A stretch of DNA of 64,000 nt. Origin: Pseudooceanicola spongiae (GTDB lineage: Bacteria; Pseudomonadota; Alphaproteobacteria; Rhodobacterales; Rhodobacteraceae). Every line of letters starts with the position of its first letter. Position 1 is the stretch's first letter. Shown here one piece after another: positions 47,024-55,526 of the stretch. The translations under genes and the position numbers were made by a program. The notes under the pieces were generated by a model. It did no database searches and had not been told where the DNA came from. It was given only the letters and a program-made list of their open reading frames with translations. The DNA lies in assembly GCF_014899185.1 (NCBI RefSeq), contig NZ_CP045201.1, positions 3,015,501 to 3,079,500 of the forward strand. The letters run 5' to 3'.

Positions 47024-47057
47024 ATCATACGCAGGTTTGGGCATACGCAGGTTTGGG
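47024..47057 (+). promoter_or_regulatory. Operator-like motif copies 4 and 5 (tandem)
   Basis: Two copies of CATACGCAGGTTTGGG stand 16 bp apart (47026-47041 and 47042-47057). The first carries the full ATCATACGCAGGTTT. They lie 68 bp upstream of the HisKA_2 kinase ATG, in its promoter region. The remainder of the 190-bp gap contains no gene. Confidence 0.65.
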
Positions 47058-47076
47058 GTCGTCCCATGGGCAGGTC

Positions 47077-47091
47077 ACACCTGCGTATGAT
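47077..47091 (-). promoter_or_regulatory. Operator-like motif copy 6 (inverted)
   Basis: On the minus strand this is ATCATACGCAGGTGT, one base off the motif. With copy 4 it forms a 13-bp inverted repeat (ATCATACGCAGGT) whose centres are 53 bp apart. This arrangement fits a looped or dimer-of-dimers regulator. Confidence 0.6.
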
Positions 47092-47146
47092 CGCCCCCGC
47101 ACCCAGGGCGCAGGGGGGCTGCGGTCAGCAGACAACACCGCGCAAA

Positions 47147-48730
47147 CTACCTCTGCGGCGCAATAAGGTGGCGCACGAGAGGCTTTTCCTCGCCGATATG
47201 AAAGGCCTGCGCTGCGTCCTGCACCACCCGGTCGGCGTTGGTGACGCGGGCGTGCTGGCGCATATGCTCCAGCCAGCTCTCCACCATGAACGTCTCAACG
47301 ATCACACCGGGATTGGCCGCATCCTCGAACAGCCCCCACCGGATCGCCCCGTCGCGCTTGCGGATCTTGCGCAGCCGCGCCATCGCCAGCGTGAAGGCCG
47401 CCATGTCCCCCTGGGCGAGGTGATATTCGATGGTGATCATCACCGGCCCGCGATCGGCTGTCGGTTCCAGCGCAACAATCGGACTGGGCCAGTGATCCGA
47501 GGGCGAGAAGTCGATCGCTGAGGAGGTGTTCAGCGCAAACGGTCGCGCCACCAGCAGCGTCGTCACAACCAGCCCCGCAGCGGCAATCAAGAGCGTCACA
47601 GGGATGCCCACATAGCCCGCCAGCGCCCCCCAGAGCAGCGATCCCAGAGACATCGCGCCCTGAAAGATCAGCAGATAGACAGCCAGCGCCCGCGCCTTGA
47701 CCCAGCCCGGCGATCCCGCTTGCGCTGCGCCATTCAGCACCGACATCATCGCGATCCAGCAGATCCCGATGACAAACAGCAGCGCGCAGGCAAGGGCAAA
47801 CCCGCTCGTCACCGCGAGGCAGGCCAGCGCCAGCGCCATGCCCACCGAAGCCAGCAGCGACATCCGGTTCGAGGTCACAAGCGCGCGCAGGCGCGGCATC
47901 AGCACGGCCCCTGCCACCGCGCCAATGCCCATGAAGCCCAGCAGCGCGCCATAGCCCGCCGCCCCCTGCCCCAGCGTGTCGCGCGCGATCAGCGGCAGCA
48001 GCGCCCACATGCTGCTGGCAAAGACGATGAAGGCCGCCGTGCGCACCAGCACCGCCTGCAGCTCGGACGAGCGCAGGGCATAACGCAGGCCCACCCGCAT
48101 CGCGCCGCTCAGATGTTCGGCGGGCAGCAGGCGCACGTCAGCCTTGCGGTTCCAGCGCCACAGCACCAGCACCACCCCCAGCGTCGACAGGGCATTCAGC
48201 GCGAACACCGCCTCCGGCCCCGTGGCCGCAATGATGAAACCCGCCAGCGCCGGGCCAATCGCCCGCGCGATGTTGATCGCCAGCCCGTTCAGCGTCACCG
48301 CATCCTGCAGCGACTCCCGCTCGACCAGCTCGGGCACGATCGCCTGAAACGCCGGGGCCGACAGCGCCGCCCCGATCGCCATCAGCGCCGTGAACAGCAG
48401 CAGCATCCCCGAGGTCATCAGCCCCGCCCATGTCGCCACGGCCAGCGCCCCCGCAGCGGCGATGGCGAACAGCTGCGACCAGATCAGGATCTTGCGACGG
48501 TCAATGATATCCGCCAGCGCCCCCGCCGGCAGCGCCAGCAGGAACATCGGGAAGGTCGAGGCCACCTGCACCAGCGCCACCACCAGCGGATCCGGCGAGA
48601 GCGAGGTCATCAGCCACCCGGCCCCGACGCTCGACATCCATGTGCCGATATTCGACACCAGCGTCGCGATCCAGAGCGCGCGGAAAATCGGGACGGACAG
48701 GGGATGCTTCACGCCGCCACCCCGCGCCAT
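47147..48730 (-). CDS. MFS exporter (MFS_3 type) with C-terminal ABM-like domain
   Basis: This 527-residue protein has twelve TM segments in about residues 15-400 and the EntS/MFS_3-type N-terminus FRALWIATLVSNIGTWMSSVGAGWLM. The loop DIIDRRKILIWSQ is typical. A soluble C-terminal domain (about 425-527) resembles the small ABM-like domain found in some MFS_3 proteins. It lies last in the leftward hydrolase B run. Efflux of a small aromatic or siderophore-like compound is possible; the substrate is unknown. Confidence 0.87.
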   Translation of the reverse strand: MARGGGVKHPLSVPIFRALWIATLVSNIGTWMSSVGAGWLMTSLSPDPLVVALVQVASTFPMFLLALPAGALADIIDRRKILIWSQLFAIAAAGALAVATWAGLMTSGMLLLFTALMAIGAALSAPAFQAIVPELVERESLQDAVTLNGLAINIARAIGPALAGFIIAATGPEAVFALNALSTLGVVLVLWRWNRKADVRLLPAEHLSGAMRVGLRYALRSSELQAVLVRTAAFIVFASSMWALLPLIARDTLGQGAAGYGALLGFMGIGAVAGAVLMPRLRALVTSNRMSLLASVGMALALACLAVTSGFALACALLFVIGICWIAMMSVLNGAAQAGSPGWVKARALAVYLLIFQGAMSLGSLLWGALAGYVGIPVTLLIAAAGLVVTTLLVARPFALNTSSAIDFSPSDHWPSPIVALEPTADRGPVMITIEYHLAQGDMAAFTLAMARLRKIRKRDGAIRWGLFEDAANPGVIVETFMVESWLEHMRQHARVTNADRVVQDAAQAFHIGEEKPLVRHLIAPQR

Positions 48731-48831
48731 GTCGCCATGGTCAGACGACCCGGACTGGGAAGGGAAAACGCGGTGGGGGCAAGGGGCACGATCAGGTCCT
48801 CAGAGGTAAAAAGGGGGAAAGGCGCGCGCGA

Positions 48832-49530
48832 TCAGCCTGCAATCCGGCGGGCTGACGCGGGGTGAAAGGCGCACAGCACCGAGGCCGCCAGCGCCATCGC
48901 TCCGGCCAGCGCCAGCGGCGCGTAGATATCATAGCGATAGAGCAGCGCTCCGCCGATCGCCGCCCCCAGAAAGATTGCAACCACGGCGCCGATCCGGCGC
49001 GCCCAGTTCGGGTTGGCCCCACCGGCGGCGCGCGAATCCGCCCCCAGCCCGGTCAGCGTCATGGTCAGCACGGTCGTGGTCAGATCCGCCACCTTCAGCT
49101 GACGGATCGTGGCATTGCGAAACCCCATCGCGACAGCGGTCAGGGCGATGATCGCGAACATCCGCCACTCCGGCGTCAGCGTCTCGAAGTCATAGCCAAG
49201 CGCAACCACGGCAGCCGTGCACAGCAAGGCCGCCTCCACCACGCCGGCGACCAGCAGCCAGCGCCGCTCGGTCTTGCCGACGTGCAGACGGATGGCGCGG
49301 CCCCCCAGCATCGCCCCGACCACGAACATCGCGATCCCGAGAATACAGGGCGCGGCGTGAAAGCCCGGCGCACCACTGGCGGCAAAGCCCAGAAACACCA
49401 CGTTTCCGGTCATATTGGCGGTAAACACCCGCCCCAGCCCCAGCACGCTGGCCGCATCCACCAGCCCGGTCGTGACCGACAGCACGAGCAGCAAAGGCAC
49501 GCGCGGGTCCATGGTCCTGATGTCGATCAT
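48832..49530 (-). CDS. YoaK/DUF1275 family membrane protein
   Basis: This 232-residue protein has about six hydrophobic segments and the DUF1275 patterns SVTTGLVDAASVLGLGRVFTANMTGN and MGFRNATIRQLKVADLTTTVLTMTLTGL. The family function is unknown, though membership of efflux or stress operons is common. The ATG at 49530 is preferred over a TTG four codons upstream, because GGGAAA sits at a good distance before it. It follows DoxX. Confidence 0.86.
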   Translation of the reverse strand: MIDIRTMDPRVPLLLVLSVTTGLVDAASVLGLGRVFTANMTGNVVFLGFAASGAPGFHAAPCILGIAMFVVGAMLGGRAIRLHVGKTERRWLLVAGVVEAALLCTAAVVALGYDFETLTPEWRMFAIIALTAVAMGFRNATIRQLKVADLTTTVLTMTLTGLGADSRAAGGANPNWARRIGAVVAIFLGAAIGGALLYRYDIYAPLALAGAMALAASVLCAFHPASARRIAG

Positions 49531-49557
49531 GATATTTCCCAACCTGTTTTCGCTGTC

Positions 49558-49995
49558 TCAGCGCCCGGCACGCGCCTCTCTGGCGCGCCGATCCGCGATC
49601 ATCGCCACCAGAACGAAGCCGCCGATCAGGCCGATGTGTTCAAAGAAGGCATTCATCGCCATGAAGCGGTCCTGCCCCGCGGGCATCGCCCAGAAGTTGT
49701 TGGCCACGAAAGCCGCCAGCAGCGTGAACACGCCCAGCATCCCCGCCCCCAGCCAGACCAGCCGCCCCGACAGTATCAGCGCCGGGCCGATCAGCTCCAG
49801 CGCGATGGTGATCGCCGCCCAGAGCGCGGGCGGCGTCACCCCGAAATGCGCCTGTTCCGCAACCGCACCCGGCCAGTCAGTCAGCTTGGTCAGCCCGCCC
49901 AGCAGATAGGCCCCGACCAGCGCCAGCCGCGCCAGAAACCACACCGCCGGATGGCTGAGGATGACTGAGACGAAATGTGGTGTATCGCTGCGCAT
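49558..49995 (-). CDS. DoxX-family membrane protein
   Basis: This 145-residue protein has four TM segments and the DoxX pattern ARLALVGAYLLGGLTKLTDWPG near the N-terminus, then ALELIGPALILSG. The C-terminal half has the NAFFEHIGLIGGF motif. DoxX proteins are linked to redox or detoxification operons. The start overlaps the preceding stop (TGATG), so translation is probably coupled to the secreted VOC gene. Confidence 0.87.
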   Translation of the reverse strand: MRSDTPHFVSVILSHPAVWFLARLALVGAYLLGGLTKLTDWPGAVAEQAHFGVTPPALWAAITIALELIGPALILSGRLVWLGAGMLGVFTLLAAFVANNFWAMPAGQDRFMAMNAFFEHIGLIGGFVLVAMIADRRAREARAGR

Positions 49996-50909
49996 CACGA
50001 TTTGCCCCCGGCTGAGTGGATCTCGGCGATATGGCCACCGGGGAACTGCACCATCGCCGACATCCGCGCGCCCGCCTTGTGCGGCGCGACCAGCGTTTCA
50101 ACATGCGCCGCCCTCGCACGGTCCAGCGTTGCGCCCAGATCCGCCACTTCATAGCCCATCATGTCGCGCCCATAGGGCCAGGGCAGCTGACCGTCGGTCA
50201 CGATGACCAGCATGTCGCCATAGCCCGAGGTCAGGCTGATCTGGCGATAGGTCGTGCCGGGCATCCCGATTCCGGCGCCATCCGCGTCCGGCATATCGCT
50301 TGTGACCTCGGCATGGGCAAAACCGCTCCAGCTTGTGACAAAGGCATCTGCGGCGTCGGCGGTCAGATAGATGCGGTTTTCGGGCACGCTCTCCAGTGGC
50401 GTGACGCTGGGCTTTTTGGTGTGCGTGTAGAGCTGCATGTTCACGCCACCGGGCCATTGCACCACCACGTCGCGCCCAATCGGATCGGGAAAGGTGTCGA
50501 CCAGCCGCGTCGCCCCATGCGCCACGGCTGAGGCGGCGGCGGCATCGATATCACTGACAAGATACCCCGTCCGCTCCGCCCCGAAGGGATAGGGCACCGG
50601 CGTCATGAACCCGAAGACCGAGATCGTCCCCGCAGGCGTCAGCACCAGCTGAGATTTCGTCTTGCTGGTCGTCGGCGTCACCTGAAACTGCCCCTGCGGG
50701 GAGGTCGTGCCGCCAAAGGTCGCCTGAAAGCTGGCAACGAAGGTGTCGAACTGGTCCGGCGCCACATAGACGTGGTTGGTGTCATACTGCGGCCCGACGG
50801 CAAAATCCGCAGCCGGCGTGACATCGCTCGCAATGTCCTGCGCCACAAGGGGGCCGGCCAGCGCCGCGCTGATCGCAATGGCGGCTGAGAACAGGGAAAA
50901 AGGCTTCAT
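49995..50909 (-). CDS. Secreted VOC/glyoxalase-like protein
   Basis: This 304-residue protein has a Sec signal peptide (about 1-22, ending GPLVAQD). Paired VOC beta-alpha-beta units follow: DTNHVYVAPDQFDTFVASF, ERTGYLVSDIDAAAASAVAHG and ending HIAEIHSAGG. Export of a VOC protein is less common than cytoplasmic ones. GGAGATATAC precedes the ATG at 50909; the longer upstream frame has no such site. It lies between the amidohydrolase and DoxX. Confidence 0.87.
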   Translation of the reverse strand: MKPFSLFSAAIAISAALAGPLVAQDIASDVTPAADFAVGPQYDTNHVYVAPDQFDTFVASFQATFGGTTSPQGQFQVTPTTSKTKSQLVLTPAGTISVFGFMTPVPYPFGAERTGYLVSDIDAAAASAVAHGATRLVDTFPDPIGRDVVVQWPGGVNMQLYTHTKKPSVTPLESVPENRIYLTADAADAFVTSWSGFAHAEVTSDMPDADGAGIGMPGTTYRQISLTSGYGDMLVIVTDGQLPWPYGRDMMGYEVADLGATLDRARAAHVETLVAPHKAGARMSAMVQFPGGHIAEIHSAGGKS

Positions 50910-50934
50910 CGTATATCTCCGTTTCAAAGGGTCC

Positions 50935-52779
50935 TCAGACCGCCCAGCAGCCACAGCCAAATGCGCCCCAGAACGACTGCACGTCCGCCGCCGGAACATC
51001 CGCGCCGAGCGCTGCCGCATGGTCATGCCCATGCACCCCGCAGGCCGAGGCACAGCCGCAGGCGCGCGCAAGGGTCTGCGCGGTTTCTGGCGTGCGGTGA
51101 TAGCCGCCGAAGGTGGCCACCGGCGACCAGTCGGGCATCGGGCGCGGCAGCTCTGGTGACATCGGGGCATAGTCGCCCTCGCCATAAACCACCTTGCCAC
51201 CCAGCACCGTCAGGACCGAACGCAGATGCGGAATCTCGGCCTCGGGCACGCTGAAGAAATCGTCCGACAGAACCGCAAGGTCGGCCAGCTGGCCCGCCTT
51301 GATCTGCCCCTTCTTGCCCACCTCGGAGGAGAACCACGTGTTCTCATGCGTCCACATGCGCAGCGCCTTTTCGCGGCTGACCCGGTTGGCGGTGGGATAA
51401 AGCCCAAGCCCGCCCACCGTGCGCCCCGTCACCAGCCAGTTCAGCGACACCCAGGGGTTATAGCTCGCGACACGCGTCGCATCGGTGCCCGCGCCCACCG
51501 GAATCCCGGCCTCGATCATTTTGGCGATGGGGGGCGTGCGCTCTGCCGCCTTCTGGCCATAGCGTTCAACGAAATCTTCACCCTGATAGGCCATACGGTG
51601 CTGTACGGCGATGCCGCCCCCAAGCGCCGCGATCCGGTCGATATTGCGGTCGCTGATCGTCTCTGCATGGTCGAAGAACCAGTTGATGCCGTCAAACGGG
51701 ATATCGCGGGCGACCTTCTCATAGACATCCAGCGCGCGGCTGATCGTCTGGTCGTAGGTCGCATGCAGCCGCCACGGCCACTTGTGTTCAGCCAGCAGCC
51801 GGATCACCGGCTCAAGGTCGCCCTCCATGTTCGGCGGCATGTCCGGGCGCTCGACCCGGAAATCCTCGAAATCGGCGGCGGAGTAGACCAGCATCTCGCC
51901 CGCGCCGTTGTGGCGATAGGTGTCGTCGCCCTGTCCCGGGCTGACCTGCCCGACCCAGCCGGTGAAATCCGCCAGCTCTTCTTTCGGCTTCTGGGTGAAC
52001 AGGTTGTAGCTGATGCGCAGGGTCAGCTGATCCTCGCTGTGCAGCTTTTCGATGATGTCGTAGTCGTCGGGATAGTTCTGAAAGCCGCCCCCTGCATCGA
52101 TCACCCCGGTCACCCCAAGGCTGTTCATCTCGCGCATGAAATGCCGGGTGGAGTTCAGCTGGTATTCGGGCGGCAGCTTCGGCCCCTTGGCCAGCGTCGA
52201 ATAGAGGATCGTCGCGTTCGGATGCGCCAACAGCAGCCCCGTCGGATTGCCCGCCGCGTCGCGCACGATGTCGCCCCCCGGAGGGTTCGGCGTGTCCTTG
52301 GTATAGCCCACCACCCGCAGCGCCGCCGCATTCAGCAACGCCCGGTCATAGAGGTGCAGGATGAACACCGGCGTGTCAGGCGCGACCGCGTTCAGCTCCT
52401 CGATCGTCGGCAGGCGCTTTTCGGCGAACTGGTGTTCGGTAAAGCCGCCGACCACCCGCACCCACTGCGGCGCAGGCGTGTTGTCGACCTGCCGCTTCAG
52501 CATCGCCATCGCATCCATCAGCGACGGCACGCCATCCCAGCGCAGCTCCATGTTATAGTTCAGACCGCCCCGGATGATGTGCATGTGGCTGTCGATCAGC
52601 CCCGGGATGATCCGCCGCCCCTTGGCATCGATCAGCACCGCCTCGGGCGCGGCGGCGCGCACCTCCTGCTCACTGCCGACGGCGAGGAATTTGCCATCGC
52701 GGATCGCGACCGCCTGCGCCTGCGGGTTCTCGGTATCGAGCGTGCTCACCTTGGCATTGAACAGGATCATGTCTGTCAT
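50935..52779 (-). CDS. YtcJ-like amidohydrolase with Cys/His-rich C-terminal tail
   Basis: This 614-residue metal-dependent amidohydrolase has GLIDSHMHIIRGG (the HxH pair) near residue 65. A later metal-ligand His lies in WRLHATYDQTISRAL, another in FFDHAETISDRN, and the catalytic Asp in VGAGTDATRVASYNP. Beyond the usual domain lies a tail (about 572-614) with CGCASACGVHGHDH and FGCGCW. That is six cysteines and three histidines, suggesting metal binding. No signal peptide is seen. The substrate is unknown. It lies 48 bp after the XapX gene. Confidence 0.9.
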   Translation of the reverse strand: MTDMILFNAKVSTLDTENPQAQAVAIRDGKFLAVGSEQEVRAAAPEAVLIDAKGRRIIPGLIDSHMHIIRGGLNYNMELRWDGVPSLMDAMAMLKRQVDNTPAPQWVRVVGGFTEHQFAEKRLPTIEELNAVAPDTPVFILHLYDRALLNAAALRVVGYTKDTPNPPGGDIVRDAAGNPTGLLLAHPNATILYSTLAKGPKLPPEYQLNSTRHFMREMNSLGVTGVIDAGGGFQNYPDDYDIIEKLHSEDQLTLRISYNLFTQKPKEELADFTGWVGQVSPGQGDDTYRHNGAGEMLVYSAADFEDFRVERPDMPPNMEGDLEPVIRLLAEHKWPWRLHATYDQTISRALDVYEKVARDIPFDGINWFFDHAETISDRNIDRIAALGGGIAVQHRMAYQGEDFVERYGQKAAERTPPIAKMIEAGIPVGAGTDATRVASYNPWVSLNWLVTGRTVGGLGLYPTANRVSREKALRMWTHENTWFSSEVGKKGQIKAGQLADLAVLSDDFFSVPEAEIPHLRSVLTVLGGKVVYGEGDYAPMSPELPRPMPDWSPVATFGGYHRTPETAQTLARACGCASACGVHGHDHAAALGADVPAADVQSFWGAFGCGCWAV

Positions 52780-52827
52780 CGGGGTCGTCCTTTGGGAGGG
52801 AGAGAGGGGGTCAGGCAGCGCGCGGGC

Positions 52828-53073
52828 TCACGACTTGCCACTGCCGGGCAGCTTGCCCAGCACATGCTCGTGCGCCTCGTTGCGCAGGTAGGCGACAGCG
52901 GCGCTGGGGTGGATGGCCAGCTGCTTGACCAGCGGGATCACCTGCTCGCCGATCAGAATGCCCAGCAGCCCCACCAGCGCCACCGCCGGCGGCGCCGGAG
53001 AGCGCACCCCGAGAAGGCTGTAGACAATTCCGACCAGCAGGCCGGCCCCGAGTGAAAAGAGGTATATTTTCAT
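52828..53073 (-). CDS. XapX-domain (DUF1427) small membrane protein
   Basis: This 81-residue protein has two TM segments (about 3-20 and 30-48) and the XapX pattern LGAGLLVGIVYSLLGVRSPAPP, followed by IGEQVIPLVKQ. The role is unknown. XapX genes often stand beside amidohydrolase and hydrolase genes like these, so it may anchor or couple them. It is 28 bp after hydrolase B. Confidence 0.88.
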   Translation of the reverse strand: MKIYLFSLGAGLLVGIVYSLLGVRSPAPPAVALVGLLGILIGEQVIPLVKQLAIHPSAAVAYLRNEAHEHVLGKLPGSGKS

Positions 53074-53101
53074 CTGTTGAGTCCTTCTCGGTATGGCGGG
53101 A

Positions 53102-53944
53102 TCAGTTGCGCACGAAGGCCAGGATATCGGCGTTCAGCACATCGGCATTCACGGTCAGCATGCCGTGGGAAAAGCCCGGATAGACCTTCAGCGTGGCATC
53201 GGGCAGCAGGCGGGCCTGCACCTCGGAGGCCTGTTTGTAGGGCACGATCTGGTCGTCATCGCCCTGCAGCACCAGTGTCGGCACCGTCATCGCCTTCAGG
53301 TCAGCGGTCTGGTCGGTTTCCGAAAACGCCTTGATCCCGGCGTAATGCGCCAGCGCGCTGCCCGTCATGCCCTGACGCCACCAGTTGTCGATCACCGGCA
53401 CCAGCACCTCGACGCCGTCGCGGTTAAAGCCATAGAACGGCCCCGACGCGACATCGCGGAAGAACGCCGCGCGATTGGCCTTCAGCGCGGACCGGAAGCC
53501 ATCGAAGACCTCCATCGGCAGACCCTCGGGATAGCTCTCGGTCTTCGCCATGATCGGCGGCACCGCAGCCACCAGAACCGCCTTGGCGACACGCCCCGCC
53601 GGAATACCGTGCTGCGCGACATAGCGCGCCACTTCGCCGCCGCCGGTGGAATGGCCGACATGCACCGCGTTCTTCAGATCGAGGTGCGCAAACACCGCCG
53701 CCGCGTCTGAGGCATAGTGATCCATGTCGTGCCCGGTGCCGACCTGAGACGAGCGTCCGTGCCCACGCCGGTCATGCGCCACGACGCGAAAGCCCTCGTC
53801 TAGGAAAAACAGCATCTGCGCGTCCCAGTCATCCGACGACAGCGGCCAGCCATGGTGGAAAACGATCGGCTGGGCGTCCTTGGGACCCCAGTCCTTGAAA
53901 AAGATTTCGGTGCCATCGGCGGTGGTGACAAATCCTGTCGACAT
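53102..53944 (-). CDS. Alpha/beta hydrolase, chloroperoxidase/esterase type (hydrolase B)
   Basis: This 280-residue protein is close to hydrolase A (42497-43477), about 70% identical by eye, but has no signal peptide. It carries HHGWPLSSDDWDAQM, nucleophile [12 protein letters not shown], acid GDDDQIVPY and His in GFSHGML. The ATG at 53944 has AGGAGACC upstream; an earlier TTG lacks a site. It is the first gene of the leftward seven-gene run ending with the MFS gene. Confidence 0.9.
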   Translation of the reverse strand: MSTGFVTTADGTEIFFKDWGPKDAQPIVFHHGWPLSSDDWDAQMLFFLDEGFRVVAHDRRGHGRSSQVGTGHDMDHYASDAAAVFAHLDLKNAVHVGHSTGGGEVARYVAQHGIPAGRVAKAVLVAAVPPIMAKTESYPEGLPMEVFDGFRSALKANRAAFFRDVASGPFYGFNRDGVEVLVPVIDNWWRQGMTGSALAHYAGIKAFSETDQTADLKAMTVPTLVLQGDDDQIVPYKQASEVQARLLPDATLKVYPGFSHGMLTVNADVLNADILAFVRN

Positions 53945-54311
53945 CTTGGTCTCCTGTGCGGTTTGCAATTGAGTTCGGTCTTGTCAAAGCGACGCGCTCA
54001 GGTCCGCCGCCCCGCCAGAGCAGACCCCGGCAGGCGCGGCGCAGATCAGGATCTGGCACGCGGTATCAGTTGTGTCTGGGGGCAAGGGTCAGGCCACCGC
54101 TCCCTGGCTGTCGCAAGGGTACGGGGCGCGGGGTCACGGCGAAATCATACTAAGGTTTGCGCCGATGAAGCTTATGTATTTGAAGGGAAACCCGCGCAGT
54201 ATGTCGCCCGGTCACAGCCTGTATGATCGCCTCATTGCACAGCCGTATAGCGCCGCCTCACATACCATGGCACGGGGCGGCGAAGGCATCTTCAAGGTCC
54301 GGGCGTTGCCC
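53945..54311. other. Promoter region of the hydrolase B run
   Basis: The 367-bp gap between hydrolase B and pirin has no credible gene. It holds motif copy 7 at 54144-54158 and a partial half-site GTATGAT at 54221-54227, 200 and 277 bp upstream of the hydrolase B ATG. It is probably the controlled promoter of the run. Confidence 0.5.
54144..54158 (+). promoter_or_regulatory. Operator-like motif copy 7 (hydrolase B promoter)
   Basis: ATCATACTAAGGTTT is an exact match to ATCATACNNAGGTTT, 200 bp before the hydrolase B ATG. It completes the set of motif copies in front of both hydrolases and two signalling genes. Confidence 0.6.
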
Positions 54312-55301
54312 TCAGCGGCCCGGAGAGCGCGCCCCGGCCCGCATCGGCATCAGCTTGCCCGGCGTGTCCTCGGGTAGCGGGATGAACTCGTCACGGTCGG
54401 TCGGCGGCAGATCGAACCGGCCCTTGCCCCAGTCCTCCATCCGCCAGGCGATCTTGGCGGCCTCGATCCGTTCCTCGCTTGAGGCGACGAAGTTCCACCA
54501 GATATAGCGCGGCCCGTTCAGCGTCGCCCCGCCCAGCGCCATGAAGCGCGCGCCCTCGGCCCCGGCGCGCACGCTAATCTTATCGCCGGGGCGGAACACC
54601 ATCATCTGCCCGGCGCGAAACACCTCGCCCGCCACGGAAATCTCGCCATGGGTCACATGGAGGCCGCGATCCTCGTGGTCGTCGGGCAGCGGAAAGGACC
54701 GCCCCGGCTGCAAGGTCACATCCAGATAGAAGGCCTCGGAAAACAGCGTCACCGGAGCAGTCTTGCCGAATGCCGTGCCCAAAATCAGCCGCGCCGTGAT
54801 GCCCTCGGCCTCCAGCATCGGCAGCTCCGGCGTGCCGAAATGTTCAAACAGTGGCGCGCGGTCTTCATGCTCCTCCGGCAGGGCGATCCAGGTCTGAATG
54901 CCATAGAGGCTCTGCGGCCCCTCCCGCTCGACCGAGGGCGAGCGTTCCGAGTGGCTGACGCCCTTGCCCGCCACCATCCAGTTGACCTCGCCCGGTTTGA
55001 TCAGCTGGTCGCTGCCGATGGAATCGCGGTGATGGAAGACACCTTTATAAAGGTACGTGACCGTGCCCAGCCCGATATGGGGATGCGGGCGCACGTCGAG
55101 GCCCTGCCCCGTGACCAGCTCGGCCGGGCCCATCTGATCGAAGAAGATGAACGGCCCGACCATCTGGCGGCGCGGCGCTGGCAGGGCGCGGCGCACCTCG
55201 AAGCCACCGATATCGCGGGCGCGCGGCACGATGACCGATTCAATCGCATCGCGGGCAATCGCATCAGGGTCGGTCAGGTCAACGGAAGGATTCCAGCTCA
55301 T
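54312..55301 (-). CDS. Pirin-family protein
   Basis: Pirins are bicupin, metal-dependent dioxygenase-like proteins. The 329-residue product has the cupin metal motif VRPHPHIGLGTVTYLYKG, then SHSERSPS, and a conserved C-terminal bicupin GGATLNGPRYIWWNFV. The ATG at 55301 follows GAGGAG at a normal distance; the longer upstream frame is the opposing nasT region. It diverges from nasT, so it may have its own promoter, rather than belonging to the hydrolase B run. Confidence 0.9.
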   Translation of the reverse strand: MSWNPSVDLTDPDAIARDAIESVIVPRARDIGGFEVRRALPAPRRQMVGPFIFFDQMGPAELVTGQGLDVRPHPHIGLGTVTYLYKGVFHHRDSIGSDQLIKPGEVNWMVAGKGVSHSERSPSVEREGPQSLYGIQTWIALPEEHEDRAPLFEHFGTPELPMLEAEGITARLILGTAFGKTAPVTLFSEAFYLDVTLQPGRSFPLPDDHEDRGLHVTHGEISVAGEVFRAGQMMVFRPGDKISVRAGAEGARFMALGGATLNGPRYIWWNFVASSEERIEAAKIAWRMEDWGKGRFDLPPTDRDEFIPLPEDTPGKLMPMRAGARSPGR

Positions 55302-55526
55302 GTCACTCTCCTCTGGTTTCCTCAAAGCTATCCGCTTTGCCCTGCATTGCACCCCCTCAATCGCGCACAGCCTCTCTGCGCGCTCTCTGCACGGCGGCCC
55401 CGCCAGCACGCCCACCACAAGGCATTGCCGGTTTCTTGGGCAGTCTGTCGGATTGTCCCAAGGTCGCAGAGCGGCGCGCCGCGATGCCCGTTTACTTCGC
55501 CGCCCCTTCAGCGACATTTCAAACCC

